Assembly: GCF_020026895.1 (NCBI RefSeq)
Contig: NZ_JAINZW010000005.1
Coordinates: forward strand, 149,053 to 213,052
Direction: 5' to 3'
Length of the DNA: 64,000 bases
Origin: Novilysobacter selenitireducens
Lineage (GTDB): Bacteria > Pseudomonadota > Gammaproteobacteria > Xanthomonadales > Xanthomonadaceae
The notes under the pieces were generated by a model, which was given only the letters and a program-made list of their open reading frames with translations, made no database searches and was not told where the DNA came from. This document shows, piece after piece, positions 56,720 to 64,000 of this stretch. Position numbers and translations under genes: made by a program. Each line of letters opens with the position of its first letter. The stretch's first letter is position 1.

Positions 56720-57943
56720 TCAAACGCTCCGCGTTGCAACCGCCGGCGGCACTGAAGCGGCCTTGCGCGCCGGGCCGAACACCGCGGCCTGCCCGAGCAG
56801 CCACAGCGCGACCGCGCCGACGGGCAGGTACATCGCCGGCAGGCGGGGCAGCTCGTAGATGTCCATCAGCAGCAGGTTGATGCCGTAGGCCATCAGCATG
56901 CCCAGCACGATGCCGACGGTGGCCAGCAGGAAGTTCTCGGTCTGGAAGTAGCGCAGCACCTGTCCGCGGGTGGCGCCGAGTGCGCGGCGCACGCCGATCT
57001 GCTTGGTGCGCTGCTGCACCCAGAAGCTGGCCAGGCCGACGATGCCCAGCGCCGTCACCACCAGCAGCGCGATGCACACCGCGACCAGCAGCCACGCCAT
57101 CGAGCGGTCCTGCGCGTAGTACGCATCGCGCACGTCGCTGAAGGTGTCGCTGTCGAGCACGATGCGGCTGGCGTTGTTGCGGTCCAGCGCGGCCAGCGCG
57201 GCCTCGATGACTTCGGTGCGGCGGCCCGGTTCGGTGCGCAGGACATACGGGCCCATGCCGTACGGCGTGCGGATCGGCAGCATGATCGACAGCGCGTGGT
57301 TGTTCGCCCCGCCGCCTTCGTTGGGCCGGATCAGCTGATCGACCACGCCGACGATCCGGATCGGGTTGTCGCCCCAGCTGTAGACCTGCTTGCCGACCGC
57401 GCTCTCGTCCGGGAACAGGCGCTGCGCGGCGGCCCGGCTCACCAGCATGGCCGGGATCGGCGTATCGCTGCCGGGCGTGTCGACGTCTGCCCAGTCGATG
57501 TACTCGTCGGGGTTGAAGTCGCGGCCCTCGACGATGCGCAGGCCGAACGTCTCCACCAGGTCTTCTTCGCCCAGGTACACGGCGGCGTTGAGCGTCTGGT
57601 TCGGCTGGTCCAGCTCGAGGTTGACCGAGCTGTTCCACGAGGAGTTGCCGTACGGAATCTGGTTGGTCGCGCTGGCCGCCTGCACGCCGGGAATCGCGCG
57701 CAGCGAGGCCAGGTCCTCGCGCGTGAGCGCGGCGGCGTTGTCGTCGGTGCCGATGCCGGTGATGTGCACGCGCACGATCTCCTCCTCGGCCAGGCCGCTG
57801 GCGCGGTCCATGTGCTCCAGCCGGCTTCCGATCAGGAACAGCGCGTTGCAGATGATCGCGCAGCTGACGGCGATCTCCAGCACGATCAGGGCCGCGGCGG
57901 TCTTGTGCCGCAGCAGGGTGGAAAGGATGGGGCGGATGTCCAT
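56720..57943 (-). CDS. MacB/FtsX-type ABC permease (second)
   Basis: A 407-residue permease with an N-terminal helix (residues 12-38, TAAALIVLEIAVSCAIICNA), a large periplasmic MacB-type domain (about 40-275) and three C-terminal helices (about 285-395) containing RTKQIGVRRALGATRGQVLR, the cytoplasmic coupling helix. The unit is half-size MacB without a fused ATPase. It follows the first permease with a 67-bp gap and probably pairs with it as a heterodimer. ATG 57943 is chosen; a GTG start 9 bp upstream is possible. Confidence 0.88.
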   Translation of the reverse strand: MDIRPILSTLLRHKTAAALIVLEIAVSCAIICNALFLIGSRLEHMDRASGLAEEEIVRVHITGIGTDDNAAALTREDLASLRAIPGVQAASATNQIPYGNSSWNSSVNLELDQPNQTLNAAVYLGEEDLVETFGLRIVEGRDFNPDEYIDWADVDTPGSDTPIPAMLVSRAAAQRLFPDESAVGKQVYSWGDNPIRIVGVVDQLIRPNEGGGANNHALSIMLPIRTPYGMGPYVLRTEPGRRTEVIEAALAALDRNNASRIVLDSDTFSDVRDAYYAQDRSMAWLLVAVCIALLVVTALGIVGLASFWVQQRTKQIGVRRALGATRGQVLRYFQTENFLLATVGIVLGMLMAYGINLLLMDIYELPRLPAMYLPVGAVALWLLGQAAVFGPARKAASVPPAVATRSV

Positions 57944-58010
57944 GGGGTTCACCGTGTGGGTCGTTGGAGCATCGATGGAGCGGGACTGAGTGGGCCTTGG
58001 CCCGCCGTCG

Positions 58011-59318
58011 TCACTGCGATTTGAGCTGGATCGCCGGCGTCACCTGGCACGCGCGCCACGCCGGCAACAGCCCGGCCAGCAGGCTGGCGACGATGGCCAA
58101 CGCGAAGGTGGTCAGCAGCATCGCCGGGTCCAGCCGCGCGAGTTCCGCGTAGCTGGCGGGTTGCTGGCGCACCGCCCACAGGCCGAGCAGCGCCAGGCCC
58201 AGGCCGAGCACGCCGCCGGCCAGGCCGACCGTTCCGGCTTCCACCAGGCACTGCGCGAAGATCGAACCGCGTGAGGCACCGAGCGCGCGGCGCACGCCGA
58301 TTTCGCTGGAGCGGCGCAGGAACTTGGCCAGCAGCAGGCCCACCGTGTTGATCAGGCACACCAGCAGGAAGCCGAACGCCAGCCACACCTGCATCCGTAC
58401 GTCGCTGGGCACCACGTTCTGGTTGTCCAGCCAGCCCATCACGTCGTACAGCCGCACGTTGCTCGGGCGCTCGTAGCGGCCGGCGGCGCGCTGCTGGTCG
58501 GAATAGTTCGACAGGTAGGCGCGGTAGTCGTCGACCTTTTCCGGCGTGTCCAGTTCGACCCAGTACTGCAGCCAGCTGCAGGGCGCATTGACGCCGCGCT
58601 CGCCCTCCGGGTCGTCGACGCTGTCCCAGCAGTTCATGTTGCCGCTGGTGCCCATGTCGAGGTCGCGCGCGGTCGAGAACGGGATGAACACCTGCTCGAC
58701 GCCACCGAAGCGGTCGTTGGTCAGGTCGTAGAAGCGCGGGGTGGGGCGCCACTCGTCCATCACGCCGATGATGCGGAACGCGGTCTGGTCGATGCGCAGT
58801 TCGCGCCCCGTGCTGTCGGCACCGCCGAACAGCCGTTCATTGAGCTCCTGGCCGATCACCACCACGCGGCTGCGGCCGGCGTCGTCCTCGGCGGTCCAGC
58901 TGCGGCCGAAGGCGAGTGGCACCTCGAACATCGGGAAGAAGTCGGCCGTCGTGTAGCGCGACTCGATGTTGAACGGGTCGAGCCCGGCCTTCTGCGGTTC
59001 GATCGCGACGCCGCCGCCGGTCATGAAGGCCTGGCGGTCGCCGCGTGCCTCGCGCAGCAGCGCCTCGGCATCGAAGCGCGTCATCTGCGACTCGGGCTCG
59101 TCGCCGGGCGTGTAGCCGTTCATCGACCGCGGGTCCAGCTGCGGATAGAACAGCGTGTGGCTCTTGCCCGGCAGCGGATCGCCCGACAGCACGTGGAACA
59201 CGGTCAGCGTGGTCATTGCCGCGCCGATGCCCAGCGCGATGGCGAGCACCATCAGCGCCGTCAGCACCCTGTTGCGGCGGAAGCTGCGGACCGCGAGGTC
59301 GAGGTAGTAGGTGAACAT
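58011..59318 (-). CDS. MacB/FtsX-type ABC permease (first)
   Basis: A 435-residue permease: N-terminal helix (residues 18-42), periplasmic domain (about 45-300) with several Trp/Asp-rich segments (e.g. FGRSWTAEDDAGRSRVVVIG), and three C-terminal helices with FLRRSSEIGVRRALGASRGS as the ATPase-contact helix. Related to the second permease in layout but not closely in sequence. It is separated from the ATPase gene by a 106-bp gap that contains a palindromic repeat. Confidence 0.88.
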   Translation of the reverse strand: MFTYYLDLAVRSFRRNRVLTALMVLAIALGIGAAMTTLTVFHVLSGDPLPGKSHTLFYPQLDPRSMNGYTPGDEPESQMTRFDAEALLREARGDRQAFMTGGGVAIEPQKAGLDPFNIESRYTTADFFPMFEVPLAFGRSWTAEDDAGRSRVVVIGQELNERLFGGADSTGRELRIDQTAFRIIGVMDEWRPTPRFYDLTNDRFGGVEQVFIPFSTARDLDMGTSGNMNCWDSVDDPEGERGVNAPCSWLQYWVELDTPEKVDDYRAYLSNYSDQQRAAGRYERPSNVRLYDVMGWLDNQNVVPSDVRMQVWLAFGFLLVCLINTVGLLLAKFLRRSSEIGVRRALGASRGSIFAQCLVEAGTVGLAGGVLGLGLALLGLWAVRQQPASYAELARLDPAMLLTTFALAIVASLLAGLLPAWRACQVTPAIQLKSQ

Positions 59319-59340
59319 GGGACGTTCCTTCTTGCAGTTT

Positions 59341-59422
59341 TGTAGGAGCGGCTTCAGCCGCGATCCTTGAACCCTCGGCGTACGCGCCGGCTCCTGTTCG
59401 CGGCTGAAGCCGCTCCTACAGG
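59341..59422. repeat. REP-like inverted pair inside the ABC operon
   Basis: The arms TGTAGGAGCGGCTTCAGCCG (59341-59360) and CGGCTGAAGCCGCTCCTACA (59401-59420) face each other. The right arm abuts the 3' end of the ATPase gene. The right arm plus the ATPase 3' end occur again at 63828-64000. Confidence 0.9.
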
Positions 59423-59424
59423 CG

Positions 59425-60135
59425 TCAGGCCGTGGCGGCCGCCGGCGCCCGCACCAGCCCCGGCTCGACCGTCATGTCGGTGGCCATGCCGTCGACGATG
59501 TGCACGTTGCGCTGCGCGCGCGCGGCCAGTTCCGGGTCGTGGGTGACCATGACGATGGTGGTGCCGGCGGCGTTGATTTCCTCCAGCATCTCCAGCACGC
59601 CGCGCGCCATCTGCGAGTCGAGGTTGCCGGTGGGCTCGTCGGCCAGCAGCAGGCGCGGGCTGCCGGCCAGCGCGCGGGCGATCGCGGCGCGCTGCTGCTG
59701 GCCGCCCGACAGCTCGGCGGGGAAATGCTTCATGCGTGAGCCCAGGCCGACCCTGGTCAGCGCCTCCTCGATGCGTTGGCGGCGTTCGGCCGCGGACATG
59801 CCGCGGTAGCGCAGCGGCACGTCGCAGTTGTCGAACAGGTTGAGGTCCGGGATCAGGTTGAAGCTCTGGAAGATGAAACCGATCTTGCGGTTGCGCAGCT
59901 TCGAGCGCGCGTCGTCCGACAGCGCGCTTACGTCCTCGCCATCCAGCAGGTAGGTGCCGCCGGTGAACGTCTCCAGCAGGCCCGCGATGTTGAGGAACGT
60001 CGTCTTGCCCGAGCCCGAGGGGCCGGTCACCGCGACGAACTCGCCCTCGCGCACGTGCAGGTCCAGCGACCGCAGGGCGTGGGTTTCGACGAGCTCGGTG
60101 CGATAGACCTTGGTGACGGCTTGCATGTGCAGCAT
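59425..60135 (-). CDS. ABC transporter ATP-binding protein, MacB/LolD class
   Basis: A 236-residue ATPase with Walker A GPSGSGKTTF, Q loop FIFQSFNLIPDLNLFDNCDV, signature LSGGQQQRAAIARA, Walker [14 protein letters not shown] and switch His in VMVTHDPELA. The C-terminal tail (about 30 residues, MTVEPGLVRAPAAATA) is unusual in composition. It should drive the two permeases encoded downstream. Preceded on the same strand by the 72-residue small gene (62 bp). The last 150 bp are present again near the right edge. Confidence 0.93.
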   Translation of the reverse strand: MLHMQAVTKVYRTELVETHALRSLDLHVREGEFVAVTGPSGSGKTTFLNIAGLLETFTGGTYLLDGEDVSALSDDARSKLRNRKIGFIFQSFNLIPDLNLFDNCDVPLRYRGMSAAERRQRIEEALTRVGLGSRMKHFPAELSGGQQQRAAIARALAGSPRLLLADEPTGNLDSQMARGVLEMLEEINAAGTTIVMVTHDPELAARAQRNVHIVDGMATDMTVEPGLVRAPAAATA

Positions 60136-60197
60136 GGCGGGAGTCCTTGTTGTCTGGATGCGGGGCGCGGCCGCGGCGGCGGCTGACGTGTAATGGA

Positions 60198-60416
60198 TCA
60201 GCTGATGCGGAAGTGCGTCGGCAGCGGTGCCGGCGCGGCGTAGCCGGCATGCCAGCCGCGTGCGCGGGGGGCACGGAACGCCGGGTCGTTGCCGGCCGAT
60301 GCGTGCGGCGCATCGATGGCGAACACCTCGTGCAGCCGCAGCCGCCGCGGCATGGCGTCGGCGAGGTCGTGCGAGGACCAGTGCAGGTCGAAGGGGAAGG
60401 CGGTGTGCGTGTTCAT
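60198..60416 (-). CDS. 72-residue small protein inside the export operon
   Basis: A 72-residue protein, MNTHTAFPFDLHWSSHDLAD at the start and THFRIS at the end. No signal peptide, no transmembrane helix, no Cys; seven His residues, several Pro and Arg, plus a helical centre (PRRLRLHEVFAIDAPHASA). It begins 2 bp after the adaptor stop and has a GGAGA ribosome binding site 6 nt before ATG 60416, so it is coupled and very likely translated. Position between adaptor and ATPase suggests a role in assembly, regulation, or as the exported peptide itself. Family not recognised. Confidence 0.72.
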   Translation of the reverse strand: MNTHTAFPFDLHWSSHDLADAMPRRLRLHEVFAIDAPHASAGNDPAFRAPRARGWHAGYAAPAPLPTHFRIS

Positions 60417-60418
60417 GG

Positions 60419-61699
60419 TCAGTCTCCGGAGATGCGGATGCGTTCGGCGTCGCCGAACTGGTCGGTGCCGGAAACCACCACGCGGTCGCCGGCCTGCAGC
60501 CCTTCCAGGATTTCCACGGCGCCCAGGCTGCTGACGCCGGTACGGATCGGGCGCTTGGCGGCGACATCGCCGTCCATCACCCAGGCACTGCGGCCGCCGC
60601 CCTGTTCCAGGAAGGGGCCGCGCTCGACCATCAGCACGTCCTCGCGCGTGTCGAGCAGGATGCGGGCGCCCAGCCGCTGGTTCTGGCGCAGGCCGGGCGG
60701 CTGGTCGCCGGTGAAGCGCAGGCGCGCGGTGACCTCGCCGTTGACGACCTCCGGCGAGACCGCCGACACCTCGGCGGCGAACGCGTTGCCGCTGCCGCCC
60801 AGTTGCGCCGGCATGCCGATGGCGAGGTCGCGGGCGAAACTTTCCGGTACGCGGATCTCCACCTCGAAGCGGCTCAGGTCGACCACGCCCAGGACCGGCG
60901 CGTTGGCGGCCACGTTCTGCCGCTGCACGACCTGCACCTGGCCCACTTGGCCGTCGAACGGCGCGCGCAGGGTGAGCGCGTCCACCTGGCGCTGCATCTC
61001 GGTCACCACCGCGCGCTGGCGGTCGGCCAGCAGCGCCTTGTTGCGGGTGTCCAGACCGGCGCCCTGGCCCTGCAGCGACTGCTCGTTGCGCGCGTGCACC
61101 AGTCCCAGTTCGGCCTTGCGCAGGTCGTCCTGCGCACGTGCGACGTCGATCTGCGCCACGGCCCCGCCTTCGAACGCGCGCTGGTTGCGCTCCAGGTCGC
61201 GGCGCGCCGCCTGCAGGTCGATCTCGGCCTGCTCGACGGTGCGGGTGGCGGTGGCGCGGGTGATGCGGGCGTCGAGCCCGGCGCGGCTGGCCTCGGCTTC
61301 CAGGCTGGCCAGCGTCGCCTGCTCCTGCGCCAGCTGGCTGCGCAGTTCGGGGCTGTCGATCTCCGCCAGCGCCTGGCCCTTCTCGACCGCGTCGCCGGCC
61401 ACCACGTGCAGGGTCACCGTGCCGCCGGCAATCGCGTACAGGGTGGGGCTGTTGGCGGCGATCACCCGGCCGTCGGCGGCGATGTCGCGCACCAGGTCGC
61501 CGCGGGTGACCTCGGAAATCCGCAGGCGATCCACGTCGATCGACCGCCCGCCTGCACTCCACGCCGAGAGCAGCCAGCCGGCCAGCACCACCACGCCCAG
61601 GCCGGCACCGGCGGCCATCAGCCAGCGGCGGCGGTCGCGCCGGCCACTGGAAGCGGGGTGCGTGGGGCGGTCCTGGGCGGAGGTGTCGCGGATGCTCAT
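60419..61699 (-). CDS. HlyD/MFP-type periplasmic adaptor
   Basis: A 426-residue membrane fusion protein. A transmembrane helix (about residues 28-47, RWLMAAGAGLGVVVLAGWLL), then the lipoyl-like half-motifs around a long coiled coil (about 110-240, LAQEQATLASLEAEASRAGL and RRDLERNQRAFEGG) and the beta-barrel (LTLRAPFDGQVGQVQVVQRQ). It should join the ABC complex to an outer membrane TolC-type channel. No TolC gene is in the operon. ATG 61699 has AGGA five bases upstream. First gene of the operon; a sigma-54 promoter lies 53-67 bp upstream. Confidence 0.92.
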   Translation of the reverse strand: MSIRDTSAQDRPTHPASSGRRDRRRWLMAAGAGLGVVVLAGWLLSAWSAGGRSIDVDRLRISEVTRGDLVRDIAADGRVIAANSPTLYAIAGGTVTLHVVAGDAVEKGQALAEIDSPELRSQLAQEQATLASLEAEASRAGLDARITRATATRTVEQAEIDLQAARRDLERNQRAFEGGAVAQIDVARAQDDLRKAELGLVHARNEQSLQGQGAGLDTRNKALLADRQRAVVTEMQRQVDALTLRAPFDGQVGQVQVVQRQNVAANAPVLGVVDLSRFEVEIRVPESFARDLAIGMPAQLGGSGNAFAAEVSAVSPEVVNGEVTARLRFTGDQPPGLRQNQRLGARILLDTREDVLMVERGPFLEQGGGRSAWVMDGDVAAKRPIRTGVSSLGAVEILEGLQAGDRVVVSGTDQFGDAERIRISGD

Positions 61700-61750
61700 G
61701 CGGGTCCTGTAGGAGAGTGGGGCGGCGTGCGCCCGGTACACCCGATATCC

Positions 61751-61766
61751 AGCAGGTTCCGTGCCA
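61751..61766 (-). promoter_or_regulatory. Sigma-54 (-24/-12) promoter of the export operon
   Basis: On the minus strand the sequence TGGCACGGAACCTGCT matches the consensus TGGCACG-N4-TTGCW at every key position: GG at -24/-25, GC at -12/-13, with the correct 10-bp spacing. Only the first T of the TTGC box is replaced by C. The predicted start of transcription is near 61740, leaving about 40 nt before the adaptor ATG. The operon encodes its own sigma-54 activator. Confidence 0.8.
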
Positions 61767-61812
61767 GCGTTTATGTGTTTGTTTGTTAAGGAAATTATCC
61801 GACTCGTCCGGT

Positions 61813-61844
61813 GTCCGCGGCCAGCGGACGGCCGTCCGCCGGAC
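61813..61844 (-). promoter_or_regulatory. Candidate activator binding sites (UAS)
   Basis: Two inverted repeats: GTCCGC-GGCCA-GCGGAC (61813-61829) and GTCCG-C-CGGAC (61834-61844). They share the GTCCG/CGGAC half-sites and lie about 70-105 bp upstream of the predicted transcription start of the export operon, a normal distance for NtrC-type enhancers. An A/T-rich stretch (61768-61797) between them and the promoter could allow bending. The same repeats precede glmS. Confidence 0.6.
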
Positions 61845-61903
61845 AGTGCCCGGGCGGGTTCGAACCGCTAAACTGCGCGATCACCTGAAGGAGCTCGCCA
61901 CGC

Positions 61904-63736
<1,833 letters not shown>

Positions 63737-63757
63737 CCGCGGGGCGAGTCCCCGCGG
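63737..63757 (+). other. Stem-loop after glmS
   Basis: A perfect 8-bp stem CCGCGGGG/CCCCGCGG (63737-63744 with 63750-63757) with CGAGT loop directly after the glmS stop. No T-run within 10 nt, so it may be an mRNA end stabiliser instead of a full terminator. Confidence 0.55.
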
Positions 63758-63773
63758 GTAGTGCGGAAGTTTC

Positions 63774-63852
63774 TGTAGGAGCGGCTTCAGCCGCGATCGT
63801 GTGGACGTGACACAAAGCGGTTCCCGATCGCGGCTGAAGCCGCTCCTACAGG
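63774..63852. repeat. REP-like inverted pair after glmS
   Basis: Left arm TGTAGGAGCGGCTTCAGCCG (63774-63793, continued by CGATCG) and right arm CGGCTGAAGCCGCTCCTACA (63831-63850). The loop differs from the one in the pair at 59341. The right arm and what follows match 59398 onward base for base. Confidence 0.9.
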
Positions 63853-63854
63853 CG

Positions 63855-64000
63855 TCAGGCCGTGGCGGCCGCCGGCGCCCGCACCAGCCCCGGCTCGACC
63901 GTCATGTCGGTGGCCATGCCGTCGACGATGTGCACGTTGCGCTGCGCGCGCGGCCAGTTCCGGGTCGTGGGTGACCATGACGATGGTGGTGCCGGCGGCG
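63855..64000 (-). pseudogene. Second, frameshifted copy of the ATPase 3' end (partial)
   Basis: The sequence from 63828 to the window end equals 59398-59572, except that one CG dinucleotide is missing in the GCGCGCGCG run near 63943-63951. The stop codon for the normal C-terminus would be at 63855-63857, but the 2-bp deletion breaks the frame within ELAARAQRN. Upstream reading in the remaining frame runs past the normal stop to 63787. The rest of the gene lies outside the window. This could be a tandem duplicate, a decayed copy, or an assembly error. Confidence 0.75.

Noticed and set aside
59425..60567. Longer form of the ATPase with N-terminal extension through the small gene and adaptor end
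   Set aside because: The upstream part is out of frame with the adaptor and the small gene and has Arg/Ala-rich shadow sequence; ATG 60135 gives the normal ABC start.
63787..63978. Open frame reading through the second ATPase end and the REP arm
   Set aside because: It arises from the 2-bp deletion; the product after the break is Arg/Gly/His-rich and meaningless. Treated as part of the frameshifted copy.

Overview
The window is a GC-rich chromosomal stretch (nearly all third codon positions are G or C) with densely packed housekeeping genes. Several features point to the Xanthomonadaceae/Lysobacteraceae (Luteimonas, Lysobacter or a close relative): a PepSY protein-PhoP-PhoQ cluster, a DUF3247-type Sm-like protein, a YajQ family protein, a dihydrolipoamide dehydrogenase with its own lipoyl domain, and many dispersed palindromic arms of the TGTAGGAGCGGCTTCAGCCG type. 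The family assignment is inference; no rRNA or other taxonomic marker is present. I found no tRNA, rRNA, CRISPR array, phage or transposase gene.

Left part (1-13.6 kb): a partial hypothetical gene, a CPXCG protein, an EF-hand protein, a HAD hydrolase, several small exported proteins of unknown function, a GFA-family protein, a GNAT acetyltransferase, dusA translationally coupled to a CtlX-type amidinohydrolase, the PepSY-phoP-phoQ cluster, mtfA on the opposite strand, and a DAK2-DegV fusion (fatty-acid kinase type) overlapping a DUF3247 gene.

13.6-38.4 kb: small membrane and host-attachment proteins lead into a bacterial NHEJ pair (ku, ligD). Then come an M23 peptidase, an ECF sigma/anti-sigma-like pair, a glutathione S-transferase, the divergent tesA and ybbA/ybbP-type ABC genes, a large hybrid sensor kinase, a fasciclin lipoprotein, a TspO-like membrane protein, two rRNA modification enzymes (rsmC-like, rsuA), DUF1415, a YajQ protein, an EamA transporter and an OmpW-type porin.

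38.9-53.6 kb is core energy metabolism: aceF, an MscS-type channel and lpdA in one direction, then the complete F1Fo ATP synthase operon atpIBEFHAGDC behind a good sigma-70 promoter, followed by a GtrA-family gene (opposite strand) and glmU.

53.8-61.9 kb (minus strand) is one probable regulated export operon: HlyD-type adaptor, a 72-residue small protein, ABC ATPase, two MacB/FtsX-type permeases, a sigma-54-dependent response regulator and its NtrY-like kinase. A near-perfect -24/-12 promoter lies in front of the adaptor gene, with two inverted repeats upstream that could be the activator's binding sites. So the last two genes of the operon may control its own promoter. glmS is divergent from it.

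At the right edge, after glmS, a palindromic repeat is followed by an almost exact second copy of the 3' end of the operon's ATPase gene, in direct orientation, 4,430 bp from the first and carrying a 2-bp deletion. This is what unequal recombination between two of the palindromic repeats would leave. It predicts a tandem duplication of the ATPase-small ORF-adaptor-glmS unit beyond the window, unless it is an assembly artefact.
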